This document shows positions 1 to 10,854 of a stretch of 64,000 bases of DNA, in pieces (the first letter of the stretch is position 1; each line of letters opens with the position of its first letter). Below the pieces are notes generated by a model. That model was not told the origin of the DNA, did not search any database, and saw only the letters and a list, made by a program, of their open reading frames with translations. This DNA comes from Sutterella sp. (GTDB taxonomy: Bacteria > Pseudomonadota > Gammaproteobacteria > Burkholderiales > Burkholderiaceae_F), in the NCBI GenBank assembly GCA_017936545.1, contig JAGBFJ010000008.1, forward strand, positions 1-64,000. Direction: 5' to 3'. Made by a program: the position numbers and the translations under genes.

Positions 1-22
1 CAGGATCAAACTCTTTAGTTCA
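1..22 (-). rRNA. 16S ribosomal RNA, extreme 5' end (partial)
   Basis: The first bases are the reverse complement of the universal 16S 5' sequence AGAGTTTGATCCTG, preceded by TGAACTAA as in betaproteobacterial 16S genes. The gene runs leftward out of the window, so only about 22 nucleotides are present. The mature 5' end is placed near position 22 by comparison with known 16S genes; the exact nucleotide is uncertain. Confidence 0.93.
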
Positions 23-180
23 ATCTCTGTTTTGTCGCTCTTCGCCGGAATTGAAAGAGAAAGCAGATGCTTTCGTCTTTCGGCTTTCCTTCAAAGCGCG
101 AACTTCGTAAGTATTTTTGAGTGCCTTTTAAGAACTCTTGACTTGCCGATGTTCACACTTATCGGTTCGTTGATTCTGAT

Positions 181-192
181 TTTTAAAGAGCA
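181..192 (-). promoter_or_regulatory. boxA antitermination element
   Basis: On the minus strand the sequence reads TGCTCTTTAAAA, matching the rRNA boxA core TGCTCTTTA that NusB/NusE bind. It lies about 160 bases upstream of the 16S start and directly after the boxB-like hairpin. Confidence 0.88.
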
Positions 193-194
193 GT

Positions 195-208
195 GCCTCA
201 TTTGAGGC
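195..208 (-). promoter_or_regulatory. boxB-like hairpin of the rRNA antitermination site
   Basis: GCCTC-ATTT-GAGGC forms a perfect 5-bp stem with a 4-base loop just upstream (in transcription direction) of boxA. This is the boxB-boxA order seen in rRNA leaders, where Nus factors modify RNA polymerase to resist termination. Confidence 0.7.
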
Positions 209-351
209 GCAGAATTGTGAGTTTATACAACTCATCAGTTCTTGTCAAATTTTTGATGAAAGTTTTTATCTTTCATCGTTTCGCCGAGCAGTTCGTTCAG
301 CGAAGGATGTGAATTAAACAGGTTCCGGAAGCGTTTGTCAAGAAACCGGCA

Positions 352-373
352 CAAAATACCATAAACACGGTAT
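352..373 (-). terminator. Possible weak terminator behind def
   Basis: On the minus strand ATACC and GGTAT pair across a short loop and are followed by TTTTG, directly after the def stop codon. The stem is only about 5 bp, so termination would be weak. It is the only separation between def and the rRNA promoters that start about 10 bases further on. Confidence 0.4.
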
Positions 374-374
374 C

Positions 375-902
375 TCACTCATCCGTTTCGCTCTGCTCCG
401 GAAACATCGCCTTGGTAAATCCGAAACTCGACCAGTCGGTCACTCTCATCGGATAGAGAATCCCGCAAAGGTGATCGTATTCATGCTGAACCACTCTCGC
501 GTGGAACCCCTCCGCCGTTCTCTCTATCGGATTGCCTTCAAGATCCACGCCCCGATATCGGATCCGGACATACCGCGAAATCCGCGCTCTCATGCCGGGC
601 ACGGACAAACAGCCTTCCCAGCCGTCCTCCTTGTCCTCTCCGAGGTATTCGATTTCCGGATTGATCAGCACCGTTCTCGGCACCGCCGGACGATCCGCCG
701 ACTGCGCTTCATTGAGGCCGAAGCAGATGATCCGCAGCGGAACACCGACCTGCGGCGCCGCAATGCCGATACCGCCTTCATCGGCCATGGTGTCCCACAT
801 GTCGGCCACTAGCGAACGAACGGCCGGATGATGAACATCTCTGACCGGAAGCGCCTCTTCGCGAAGCACGGGATCGCCCATAATTCTGACCTGCCTGATC
901 AT
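375..902 (-). CDS. def: Peptide deformylase
   Basis: Removes the N-formyl group from nascent proteins in the cytosol, using a metal ion. The 175-residue product has all three family motifs: GIGIAAPQVG (about 44-53), EGCLS with the metal-binding Cys98, and QHEYDH (139-144) with two metal-binding histidines and the catalytic Glu. The length is normal for type I deformylases. The start codon overlaps the stop of the upstream phosphorylase by four bases (ATGA), so the two are translationally coupled. Deformylase is more often beside fmt; pairing with a methylthioadenosine-recycling enzyme is unusual but thematically linked through methionine. Confidence 0.95.
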   Translation of the reverse strand: MIRQVRIMGDPVLREEALPVRDVHHPAVRSLVADMWDTMADEGGIGIAAPQVGVPLRIICFGLNEAQSADRPAVPRTVLINPEIEYLGEDKEDGWEGCLSVPGMRARISRYVRIRYRGVDLEGNPIERTAEGFHARVVQHEYDHLCGILYPMRVTDWSSFGFTKAMFPEQSETDE

Positions 903-1648
903 GATTCTGTCTCCTTCACGGCTTCCTTCACAACTTCAACCACGCTGCCGACGGCCCTTCGCAGCACATCCTCGAGCGAAGCAAAATCGATTTCGTCGCG
1001 GCAGTCGCCCATGCCGGCGGCATGATTGACCGAGACGCAGATGCCCGCATAGGGAAGATCAAGTTCACGGGCCAGCGCGCATTCCGGATACAGCGTCATT
1101 CCGATCATGTCCGCCCCGTCCTGACGATACCGTCTCACTTCAGCGGCGGTTTCCAGCCGGGGTCCCTGCGTGCAGGCATAAACCCCTTCTTTTCGCACCG
1201 GCGTTCCGAGACGCTCCGCCGCTTCGATCAGCCGCGCCGACAGCGCCCGATCAAACGGCCACGTCATATCGACATGCTTCATCCCTGCAGCACCGAAGTC
1301 ATCGTAATAGGAGACGTCCCTGCCCCATGTGTAATCAATCAGCTGATCCGGCACGGCAATCCGTCCCGGCCCCATGTCGGGCGCGCATCCGCCGACAGTC
1401 GCCACGGCGATTACGCCTTCGGCCCTGGCTTTTTTCAATGCCCAAAGGTTGGCCCTAGAAGGCACGCGGTGCGGTGCGTATTCATGCCTGACGCCGTGAC
1501 GGCGCAGAAAGACGACGGGCGTTCCGCCCAGCGTTCCGAAAACAAGCGGCGCCGAAGGCGCTCCGTAAGGCGTTTCCACCGAGACTTCCTCGGCATTTTC
1601 AATCACGTCGTTTCCGGTGAAGCCGCTGCCGCCGATCAATGCAAACAT
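899..1648 (-). CDS. mtnP: S-methyl-5'-thioadenosine/thioinosine phosphorylase
   Basis: Phosphorolysis of methylthioadenosine or methylthioinosine, by-products of polyamine and SAM metabolism, giving a purine base and methylthioribose 1-phosphate. The 249-residue protein belongs to the PNP/MTAP phosphorylase family: GGSGF near the N-terminus, the RHG phosphate-binding motif, ETPYGAPSAPL, RANLWALKKA, and a late MIGMTLYPECALARE segment. ETPYGAPSAPL and the RANLWALK...LIDYTWGR stretches resemble the Pseudomonas methylthioinosine phosphorylase subgroup, so inosine-type specificity is possible; sequence alone does not settle it. It is the first gene of a two-gene unit with def. Confidence 0.88.
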   Translation of the reverse strand: MFALIGGSGFTGNDVIENAEEVSVETPYGAPSAPLVFGTLGGTPVVFLRRHGVRHEYAPHRVPSRANLWALKKARAEGVIAVATVGGCAPDMGPGRIAVPDQLIDYTWGRDVSYYDDFGAAGMKHVDMTWPFDRALSARLIEAAERLGTPVRKEGVYACTQGPRLETAAEVRRYRQDGADMIGMTLYPECALARELDLPYAGICVSVNHAAGMGDCRDEIDFASLEDVLRRAVGSVVEVVKEAVKETES

Positions 1649-1716
1649 CTGTCCGAGACCTTATGAATAACCCGCCGGCCCTTCCGGCGGCATTTCGCCG
1701 AAACATTGTACCGTTA

Positions 1717-1755
1717 CAAAAGATGCGGGCCCGCTCTTTCGAACGGGCCCGCATC
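1717..1755 (-). terminator. Rho-independent terminator of the HisC-like gene
   Basis: A perfect 12-bp stem (1722-1733 with 1744-1755, arm GATGCGGGCCCG) encloses a 10-base loop, and the minus strand continues with TTTTGTAA. It lies about 20 bases past the stop of the aminotransferase gene. A TACAAT hexamer at 1705-1710 (minus strand) just beyond it could be the -10 box of mtnP-def. Confidence 0.9.
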
Positions 1756-1777
1756 AGTTCAGAGAACCGTCAGATCA

Positions 1778-2917
1778 TCAGACCCAGCCCTTGGCGCGGA
1801 ATTCACGCAGCTTGTTGGCAAAATAGGTCATTTCCGCAGGCGTGCCGAGCGAAATGCGGCACCACTGGACGGCAGGCGGGAACGGCCGGCCGACCCAAAT
1901 GTGCTCGTCGCGCATATGCTGGGCAAAGGGCTTGAGCGGCGCCTTCAGGTCGGCAAACACAAAGTTGGTCTGGCTCGGCAGATGGTGAATCTTAAGCTCG
2001 TCAAGAACGTCGTTGAGAATCTTGCGGGCCTTGGCGTTTTCGCTGCGGCTCTTTTCGATGAAGGCCTGGTCCGTCACCTCGGCGAGCGCCGCCTCAATCG
2101 AACAGGCATTCATCATGATGTCGTAGGCCACATGATCGCGCATCATCTTGATGACGGCGGGCTGGGCATAAGCGTAGCCCACGCGCATGCCGGCCATGGC
2201 GAAGATCTTCGAGAAGGTCTTCAGCACCACGACATTGTCCAGACCTTCGGCGACGAGCTTGGCGCAGGATTCGAACTTCGGATCTTCGACAAATTCCGCA
2301 TAAGCTTCGTCGATGATGAACATCGTGTTCTGCGGCTTCGAACGGATCCAGGCAAACAGTTCCTTCGAATCGACCACCGTCGAAGTGGGATTGTTAGGAT
2401 TGACGAAGTAGACGATGGAAGGGCCGTACCAGTCAGCCACCGCCTTCTTCATTGCGCCGATGTCGATCTGCCAGTCGGGTAGCATCGGGCACTTCGTGAC
2501 GCGGATGTTGTTGCGCTTGGCAACGTCTTCACCGTCGCCGTAGGTCAGTTCGGGAATGACAAGCTGAACGCCGGGCGCAGCGTACGCTTCGATGCCGGCG
2601 CGGATACTTTCCGCAGAGCCGTGGCTCAGAAGAATGTTTTCGGGCTTGCCGTCGACGTAGTCGGCCAGTGCGCGGCGGAGTTTTTCAACGCGTGCAAACG
2701 GATAGCGAGAGGCCTTGGCAGCGGCGTCGGCAACAGCCTGACGGGCCTTTGCGCTCATCCCGAGCGGATTCTCATTGAAGCTGATGATGATGGGATTGTC
2801 TTTCGTCGGGGCCTTGAAGGCAGGCGCCGCTTCGGCAGCCGCAGCCTGACGGCCGACCATGAGGGATCCGGCAGCCGCACCGGCAGCCATGAAGAGGGAT
2901 CGACGGTTGATGCTCAT
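1778..2917 (-). CDS. Tat-exported HisC-like PLP aminotransferase
   Basis: A class I/II fold aminotransferase of the histidinol-phosphate aminotransferase type. I start it at 2917 because GGAG lies 9 bases upstream and the N-terminus then is MSINRRSLFMAAGAAAGS, a twin-arginine signal with an Ala-rich region ending near residue 28. In this 379-residue numbering the fold residues are NPNNPT (173-178), the cofactor-binding Asp203 (IIDEAY) and the Schiff-base Lys237 in KTFSK. The signal predicts that the folded PLP enzyme is moved to the periplasm, unlike cytosolic HisC. No histidine genes are nearby, so a biosynthetic role is unlikely; the substrate is unknown. Confidence 0.85.
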   Translation of the reverse strand: MSINRRSLFMAAGAAAGSLMVGRQAAAAEAAPAFKAPTKDNPIIISFNENPLGMSAKARQAVADAAAKASRYPFARVEKLRRALADYVDGKPENILLSHGSAESIRAGIEAYAAPGVQLVIPELTYGDGEDVAKRNNIRVTKCPMLPDWQIDIGAMKKAVADWYGPSIVYFVNPNNPTSTVVDSKELFAWIRSKPQNTMFIIDEAYAEFVEDPKFESCAKLVAEGLDNVVVLKTFSKIFAMAGMRVGYAYAQPAVIKMMRDHVAYDIMMNACSIEAALAEVTDQAFIEKSRSENAKARKILNDVLDELKIHHLPSQTNFVFADLKAPLKPFAQHMRDEHIWVGRPFPPAVQWCRISLGTPAEMTYFANKLREFRAKGWV

Positions 2918-3155
2918 GTTTTGAACTCCGCAAATGAAAAGAGGCGCTGCAGTCCTGAGGCCGCCGCGTCTCTCCATTATGGAAGTGAGCCTATGCCCCA
3001 ACGCAGTGCGAAATTCTCCGCATGACGTTTTTTCGCGCGCTGTTTGCGGTCGGGCATACGGCCTCGGTAAGTCCTGCTAGGTAGAATTCCGCTTGAAAGA
3101 CAAATCAGACGGATATCACGCCAATGACTCTCCCGCAAGGGAAGATAGCCGCCGA

Positions 3156-5432
<2,277 letters not shown>

Positions 5433-6584
5433 TCAGGCGCTGCGGGAGAAAAGCATTCTGGCCCGGTCGGAACCGGCACGCACGCCGCTTTCGGCCATCT
5501 GCGCGGCTCTTGCTTCAATATCGTCCTGCAGAATCAGCGCGCCCGCCGCATCGATCGGCATGCGGCTGCAGTCTACCCAGACGCCTCCGAGCTGATTCGC
5601 CAGATGATTCGCGGTCTGGAAGAAGCGCTTGAGATCGCCTCGCGCCAGATTGGCCAGCGGGACGTCGAAGTCAAGCCGCAGCGTGCCGTCGGCATGCGGG
5701 CTGAGCGTCAGCGTCATGACGGGCTCGCGCTCGGACGCATCGCCGCAGAATTTCCAGCGGCCGCTGTCGGCCGTAAATCCGGCAGCCAGCGCCGCGGCAT
5801 TGATGCACTCGTTCGTGAAGGCTTCCCCGCCTTCCACCGGAGAGATCACTACTTCAATCATGCGGTCGTAATACCGGATGAACTGATCGATCTGCTCAGC
5901 CGAGGCCAGCGCCTGCTTCATGTCGCAGGAAGTGCGGACATCGACGTCGTTCTGAGCCGCGGTCTGTTCCAGCACCTGATGGAAGCTCGAAGCCGTCACG
6001 GCATCAAGCTTCGCAGCCCGGTTGGCCATGACCAGCGTGGCAACCAGATGCACGGCCCGGCCCGGCACAAGATGCGGCGGATAGTAGAGTCCGTCGCCCT
6101 CGGATTTGCACCAGAGCTCGACCGGGAGCTTGAGCGAGAGCGCATCGAGTTCCGCCTTCAGCGCATCGATGGCGCCGACGCCGAAACCCTTGCCTTCATA
6201 GGGCGTGATGTCGAGCACCCACTGAATGCCGAGGTCCACCGGCGGCTCCTTGCGGCCGACGGGCGACGCGAAGGGATTCGTTTCCGCCTCCCTGCGGGCG
6301 GCGTCCTGACGCTCGCGGCTGATGGACGCAGCGGCGGGGGCTTCTTCGGAAGGCAGCTGCTGTTCGGGCACCTGCGCGTCCTTCTCCTCCTCGTCGGCCG
6401 ACGCATCGAAGGAAGGTTCGGTACGACTGTCTTCCGACGCATCCACCAGCGGATCCTTGGAAATGGACTCCACCTTCAGCGGTTTCTTTCTGCGCACGCT
6501 GCGCTCCTCGCGCAGGGAACGCCAAAGGAAAAAAGCGATCACCGCAACGGCGGCGACGATGAGAATGATCTGGGTCTCGCTCAT
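5433..6584 (-). CDS. zipA: Cell division protein ZipA
   Basis: Inner-membrane protein that tethers FtsZ to the division site. The 383-residue product starts with one membrane segment (IILIVAAVAVIAFFLW, about 5-20) followed by basic residues, an acidic, low-complexity linker to about residue 110, and a C-terminal ZipA FtsZ-binding domain (from about WVLDITPYEGKGF on). Identity is supported by position between smc and ligA, a conserved order in proteobacteria. AGGAT lies upstream of the ATG. The C-domain is divergent, but the architecture and neighbours are convincing. Confidence 0.9.
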   Translation of the reverse strand: MSETQIILIVAAVAVIAFFLWRSLREERSVRRKKPLKVESISKDPLVDASEDSRTEPSFDASADEEEKDAQVPEQQLPSEEAPAAASISRERQDAARREAETNPFASPVGRKEPPVDLGIQWVLDITPYEGKGFGVGAIDALKAELDALSLKLPVELWCKSEGDGLYYPPHLVPGRAVHLVATLVMANRAAKLDAVTASSFHQVLEQTAAQNDVDVRTSCDMKQALASAEQIDQFIRYYDRMIEVVISPVEGGEAFTNECINAAALAAGFTADSGRWKFCGDASEREPVMTLTLSPHADGTLRLDFDVPLANLARGDLKRFFQTANHLANQLGGVWVDCSRMPIDAAGALILQDDIEARAAQMAESGVRAGSDRARMLFSRSA

Positions 6585-6640
6585 ACTGATATAGATCCTG
6601 TTGTCGCTTCAGACGACGATTCTGTTGATTGTACGCATTC

Positions 6641-9600
6641 TCATCCGGCCATGCGCACGGCATTTTCAATGTCGACGCTGACCACGCGGCTGACGCCGGG
6701 CTCTTTCATCGTGACGCCGACGAGCGCGCCCGCGAACTCCATCGTGACGCGGTGGTGGGTGATCATCAGAAACTGCGTGCTCTCCGACATACGACGGCAG
6801 AGGCCGGCAAGCCTCGCCTGATTGGCCTCGTCGAGCGGCGCATCCACTTCGTCAAGCAGGCAGAAAGGCGCGGGATTGAGCTTGAAAATCGCAAATACAA
6901 GCGCCGTCGCCGCCAGAGCCTGCTCTCCGCCCGAGAGAAGCTTCACGCCGGCATTGCGCTTGCCGGGCGGCTGCGCGCGCACCTCAAGCCCTGCCGTCAG
7001 AATATCGTCGCTCGTCACGGTCAGCTCGGCAACGCCGCCGCCGAAAAGTTCCGAGAACGTTTCCGCAAAATGCGCATTCACCTCCTCAAAGGTGTCCTTC
7101 ATGCGTTCGCGGGTTTCGGCATCAATCTTGCGGATGGCGGCCTCAAGCGTGGCGATTCCCTTTTCAAGATCCTCGACCTGCCGCGCCGTAGCCTCAAGCG
7201 CCCGCCTTGCCGCTTCCAGATGTTCAAGCGCGGCATGGTTGACGGGGCCGAGCGCCGCGATTTCACTGATGAGCTTCAGCACCCGGGCACGAACGCTCTG
7301 CGCCTTCTGGGGACGGGCTGCCGCTTTCTCGCGGAGCGCATCCCGGTCGGCGCCGAGTTCGTCGAGACGGCCGGAAAACTGCTCGCGCAGGCTTTCCTTC
7401 ATCTGGCGCTCCACTTTTTTGACGCCCAGCGCTTCGGAGAGCGGCACGACCTCCGACTGCAGGACAGCCAGCTCGCGTCTGGCCGATGCAAGCGACTCGC
7501 GCTCGGCGTCCCGGCGGCGCCCGGCCTCGAGATGCTTTTCTTCGGCCTCGCCGTATCGGCGGAGCGCTTCGGCAGTCCGGTCGTCGGCCCGAAGGCGTCC
7601 GGCCTCCTCCAGCCGGCGCTGCGCATCCGCCCTGCGGGCCTCTTCGGCGGCAATGTCCTTTTCCAGCGAACGCCGGCGCTCTTCGAAGAGCACGGCCGAA
7701 GCCCGGAGCTGTCCTGCCCTGACGCGGGCAAGTTCGCTTCGGTGAGAAAGCGCCGTAAAGGCATCCCGCCGGATATGGAGAGCCTCCTCCGCGCGGGTAA
7801 GCGTGGACTGAGCGGCGGAAGCCTTTCTCGCAGCCTGCTGCGAAGCCTTTTCCGCTTCATCGGCACGGTCCTGAGCCTCGTAAGCCTCGGCCTGAGCAGC
7901 AAGACAGTCTTCTTCAAGCTCCTTTCGGTCCCGTTCCATATCGGCCAGACGCTGCCGGGCTGCCGCCTGCTTTTCAGCCTCGAGCGCACACTGAGCAGCC
8001 GCCTTCTGGGCATGGGCTTCAGCAGCACGGACCTCGGCTGCTCGTCGCTTTTCACGAGCCTGTGCATCGGCAAGCGTCGACCGGGCCCGGTTCCTTTCGG
8101 TATCGCGCACGCCGAGCTCGTCCTCGAGCCCGAAGAGTGCAGTCCTGACTCGTTCGATTTCCTGACGGCGGGACAGAATCGAGAACGACGGATCCGCCGC
8201 GGCCCAGAATTCGAGTCCGGCGGCGCTGACCGTGTCGCCCTCGGGGGTGACGAAGCAGCATCCGGCGGGCAGTCTGCTTCGAAGCCGAAGCGCCGACTGC
8301 ACATCGGAAATGCAGTACGCTCTGCCCAGCCAGTCCGACAGTGCGCGCGAAAGAGCGGGATCGTCCGAAACAACGAACGACGAAAGAGGAGCAAACTCCC
8401 GGCCGTCGATGTCGAGCGAACCGGGCGGCTCGGATGCAGCCGCACCGGCATCCACGAAGACGATAGGCGCCGGCGGCCGTCTGACGGCATAGCCCGACGC
8501 CGACTCCAGCATTCTCAGACGTCTTGCCGAAGCCCGCCGACCGAGAAAAGCTTCGGCGGCATTCACCCAGCGGGGATCCGCCGTCACGGCATCCGCCAGC
8601 CGGTCGAGGCCGTCAAGCCCCTCTTTCTTCTCGAATTCCGCGAGCTGACCGGATCCTTCGGCACCGGCCTGAACCGCCTCCAGAGCGTCCAGTTTGGCCG
8701 CGGCCGCCTTCTGAGCGGAAAGCGAGGAAAAATAGGCTTCGTCGGCAGCGCGCTGCGTCTTTTCTGCCGCCGCAAGCGCCTCCCCGGCTTCCTCATAAAG
8801 GGCTCGGGCCTCTTCGGCTGCCGCGGCAGCCTCCTCCCGCACTGCCTCTGCAGCCTCGAGTCGGGCCGGATCGGGTTCCTCAGCCGCCGCGCGCGAAGCG
8901 GACACGCGCTCAAGGCGCTTTTTAAGATCCGCGGCACGCCGAAGCGCCGCATCGGCGCCGGCTTCGGCCGTTCTGAATCTGCCTTCGAGCACCGAAGCCG
9001 CCGCACGGGCCTCGTCGGCGAGACGTTTTTCAGCGTCGCGCCGGTCCTCGGCCCGGAAGACTTCCTCTTCAGCCGCGGCAGCCTGCTCGGCCGTTTCTTC
9101 GCGCTCCTTCTCGAGCGCGGCGATTTCGTCGAGATTGCCTTCGGCCGACTGCCAGACGGCGGCAAGATCCGCTCTCTTAGCCGCGGCGCCTGCCTCGGCC
9201 TGGGCAAGATCGGCCTCGGCACGGGTCCTGAGATCCGACAGGCGTCTTGCTTCCGACTCGGCTTCGGTCAGCTGCCTTTCGGCCGCCCGAAGGGCAAGCG
9301 CTTCGGCCTGCACGTTTTTTTCCGCTTCTTCGAGTGACGCTTCAAGCTCCGACGTTCGTTCGGCCCCTTTCAGAACCGCCGCCTTACGCTCTTCAATCTC
9401 GGCCTCGCTTCGGGCGATGTCCGCGTCAAGCGACTCGACCGTCCGGCGGACTTCGTCGAACTGAATCCAGTACCAGAGTGCTTCGGCTTCATTTCTTTCG
9501 CCCGTCAGCGTCTTCCAGCGGCGGGCCAGTTCGGCTTCGCCTTCCAGTCTCGCCGCTTCCTCGGCCTTGACACTCTGCATGTCGCGCACGCGTTCGAGAT

Positions 9601-10171
9601 TCGCACGCGTCTGAGAGAGCAGCGACTCGGTTTCCTTTCTGCGCTCGCGGTAGAGCGAGACGCCGGCCGCTTCCTCGAGATAAACGCGCAGTTCTTCCGG
9701 CTTGGCCTTGATGAAGCTCGAAATCATCCCCTGGGAGATGATGGCGTAGCTTCGGGGACCGAGCCCCGTCCCGAGAAAAATCTCCTGAACGTCCCTGCGC
9801 CGGACCTGCTGTCCGTTGATGTAGTAGGAGGACTGTCCGAGCGACGTGACGACGCGCTTGACGCTGATTTCGGCATAGTCCGCCCAGGGCCCCTTGATCC
9901 GTCCGTCATCGTTGACGAGAATCAGTTCGACGCTCGCACGTCCTAGCGGACGGCGCGACGAAGAACCCGCAAAGATGAGCTCCTTCATCGAACTCGAACC
10001 GCGAAGTTCGGATACGCGGGCTTCGCCGAGCACCCAGCGGACCGCATCGATGATGTTCGATTTGCCGCAGCCGTTCGGACCGACAATGCCGACAACCGGC
10101 CGCTCAAGCTGAATGAGCGCCGGGTCGGCAAAGCTTTTGAAGCCGGCAAGTCTGATCTGACGAAGCCGCAC
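6641..10171 (-). CDS. smc: Chromosome partition protein Smc
   Basis: ATPase that organises and separates the chromosome with ScpAB. Walker A GPNGCGKSNIIDAV is close to the N-terminus, then long coiled coil rich in Ala/Glu/Arg, a central hinge (around GSGQLAEFEKKEGLDGLDRL), a second coiled coil, and C-terminal signature LLSGGEQAL with Walker B CLLDEVDAPLD. I place the start at the GTG at 10171: GGAGG is about 10 bases upstream and the N-terminus VRLRQIRLAGFKSFADP then matches the family. A farther-upstream ATG at 10204 has no ribosome-binding site. Length 1176 residues, normal. Confidence 0.96.
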   Translation of the reverse strand: MRLRQIRLAGFKSFADPALIQLERPVVGIVGPNGCGKSNIIDAVRWVLGEARVSELRGSSSMKELIFAGSSSRRPLGRASVELILVNDDGRIKGPWADYAEISVKRVVTSLGQSSYYINGQQVRRRDVQEIFLGTGLGPRSYAIISQGMISSFIKAKPEELRVYLEEAAGVSLYRERRKETESLLSQTRANLERVRDMQSVKAEEAARLEGEAELARRWKTLTGERNEAEALWYWIQFDEVRRTVESLDADIARSEAEIEERKAAVLKGAERTSELEASLEEAEKNVQAEALALRAAERQLTEAESEARRLSDLRTRAEADLAQAEAGAAAKRADLAAVWQSAEGNLDEIAALEKEREETAEQAAAAEEEVFRAEDRRDAEKRLADEARAAASVLEGRFRTAEAGADAALRRAADLKKRLERVSASRAAAEEPDPARLEAAEAVREEAAAAAEEARALYEEAGEALAAAEKTQRAADEAYFSSLSAQKAAAAKLDALEAVQAGAEGSGQLAEFEKKEGLDGLDRLADAVTADPRWVNAAEAFLGRRASARRLRMLESASGYAVRRPPAPIVFVDAGAAASEPPGSLDIDGREFAPLSSFVVSDDPALSRALSDWLGRAYCISDVQSALRLRSRLPAGCCFVTPEGDTVSAAGLEFWAAADPSFSILSRRQEIERVRTALFGLEDELGVRDTERNRARSTLADAQAREKRRAAEVRAAEAHAQKAAAQCALEAEKQAAARQRLADMERDRKELEEDCLAAQAEAYEAQDRADEAEKASQQAARKASAAQSTLTRAEEALHIRRDAFTALSHRSELARVRAGQLRASAVLFEERRRSLEKDIAAEEARRADAQRRLEEAGRLRADDRTAEALRRYGEAEEKHLEAGRRRDAERESLASARRELAVLQSEVVPLSEALGVKKVERQMKESLREQFSGRLDELGADRDALREKAAARPQKAQSVRARVLKLISEIAALGPVNHAALEHLEAARRALEATARQVEDLEKGIATLEAAIRKIDAETRERMKDTFEEVNAHFAETFSELFGGGVAELTVTSDDILTAGLEVRAQPPGKRNAGVKLLSGGEQALAATALVFAIFKLNPAPFCLLDEVDAPLDEANQARLAGLCRRMSESTQFLMITHHRVTMEFAGALVGVTMKEPGVSRVVSVDIENAVRMAG

Positions 10172-10544
10172 GGTCCGATGTCCTCCGAAATGAAAGCAGT
10201 TCATTGTAGACGAGCGGGCCCGTCGGGTCTTCCTTCAGGCCGAGTTCCGTCGCCCAGTCTTGAAATACAGGACAGCGTCCGGAGCCGTCCGATGATTTTC
10301 TGACAACAGTCCGCCTTTCAAAAAATCCGGCGGCAGGCCTTCTCCCGCCGCCGGTCTCTCCCGTTCGGAACTGTTCCGCATCCCAAAAGACCCTCCGTAC
10401 TAGCACTATCTGCCTATACCAGAGCGATCCTGAAAGTGCTACGCTATCTCAATACGGACGACCCCCGCACGGGACGATCCGAGCCGGCGAGAGAGACTTC
10501 CGGCGATCGATCCCGACCCGTCCGATTTTCAGGGAGATACCATT
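10172..10544. other. Intergenic region between smc and the dihaem cytochrome gene
   Basis: About 370 bases with no convincing protein gene. It holds the divergent control regions of smc (leftward) and the cytochrome gene (rightward), a leftward terminator at 10320-10353, and upstream of it on the minus strand an extended -10 (TGGTATAGG, around 10410-10418). A GGAACAGTTCC hairpin lies between these (around 10365-10380). See the finding on a possible small RNA or leader attenuator. Confidence 0.6.
10320..10353 (-). terminator. Leftward intrinsic terminator with no gene in front of it
   Basis: CCGGCGGC (10326 onward) pairs perfectly with GCCGCCGG (to 10353), and the minus strand continues with ATTTTTTG. 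The strand polarity means it stops transcription moving toward smc, yet no protein gene lies upstream on that strand. It therefore ends either a small RNA or a premature smc leader transcript. Confidence 0.75.
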
Positions 10545-10796
10545 ATGAGAAAATCTGCTGCCCTTATCGCCGCTGCCATGCTTCTCGCCGCCGGCGCCGT
10601 CTGCGCTTCCACGACGATTCCTCATCCCATTGACAGCTATCCTCCCATCACCGCCGAACAGAACGCCTGTCTGATGTGCCATCAGCTCGCTCAGGGCGAC
10701 AAGCGCGAAAAGATGCAGATTCCTGTTTCGCATGCTGAAAACGGCAAGATCACGCGCAATCAGTGCACGATGTGCCATCAGCCGGCCGCCAAGTAA
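10545..10796 (+). CDS. Small NapB-like dihaem cytochrome c
   Basis: An 83-residue exported cytochrome: signal peptide MRKSAALIAAAMLLAAGAVCA, then two haem-binding motifs CLMCH and CTMCH. The stretch IPHPIDSYPPIT before the first motif, the short segment with IPVSH before the second, and the CTMCHQP ending resemble the haem-binding core of NapB, the electron-donating subunit of periplasmic nitrate reductase. NapB is normally about 150 residues and sits with napA; here the N-terminal part is absent and no nap gene is nearby. A periplasmic electron carrier is well supported, its partner is unknown. GGGAGA lies 9 bases before the ATG. Confidence 0.85.
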   Translation: MRKSAALIAAAMLLAAGAVCASTTIPHPIDSYPPITAEQNACLMCHQLAQGDKREKMQIPVSHAENGKITRNQCTMCHQPAAK

Positions 10797-10815
10797 CAAG
10801 CCGGAAGCCTTTTTC

Positions 10816-10854
10816 GCAAAGGGCGGTTTTCCTTCGGGAATCCCGCCCTTTTGC
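10816..10854 (+). terminator. Rho-independent terminator of the dihaem cytochrome gene
   Basis: GCAAAGGGCGG (10816-10826) pairs with CCGCCCTTTTGC (10843-10854); the 3' arm includes a T run. It lies 20 bases past the stop codon. Confidence 0.85.

Larger units (their letters stand above)
23..351 (-). promoter_or_regulatory. rRNA operon promoter and leader region
   Basis: This 330-base gene-free stretch is the control region of the leftward rRNA operon. Two candidate sigma-70 promoters lie in tandem: TTGACA (336-341) with TTTAAT (313-318), spacer 17; and TTGACA (243-248) with TAAACT (220-225), spacer 17, with an A/T-rich UP-like stretch upstream of the second. Downstream come the boxB-like hairpin and boxA annotated separately. 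A GAAAGC/GCTTTC stem near 57-75 may belong to the RNase III processing region. The promoters are read from consensus matches only. Confidence 0.8.
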
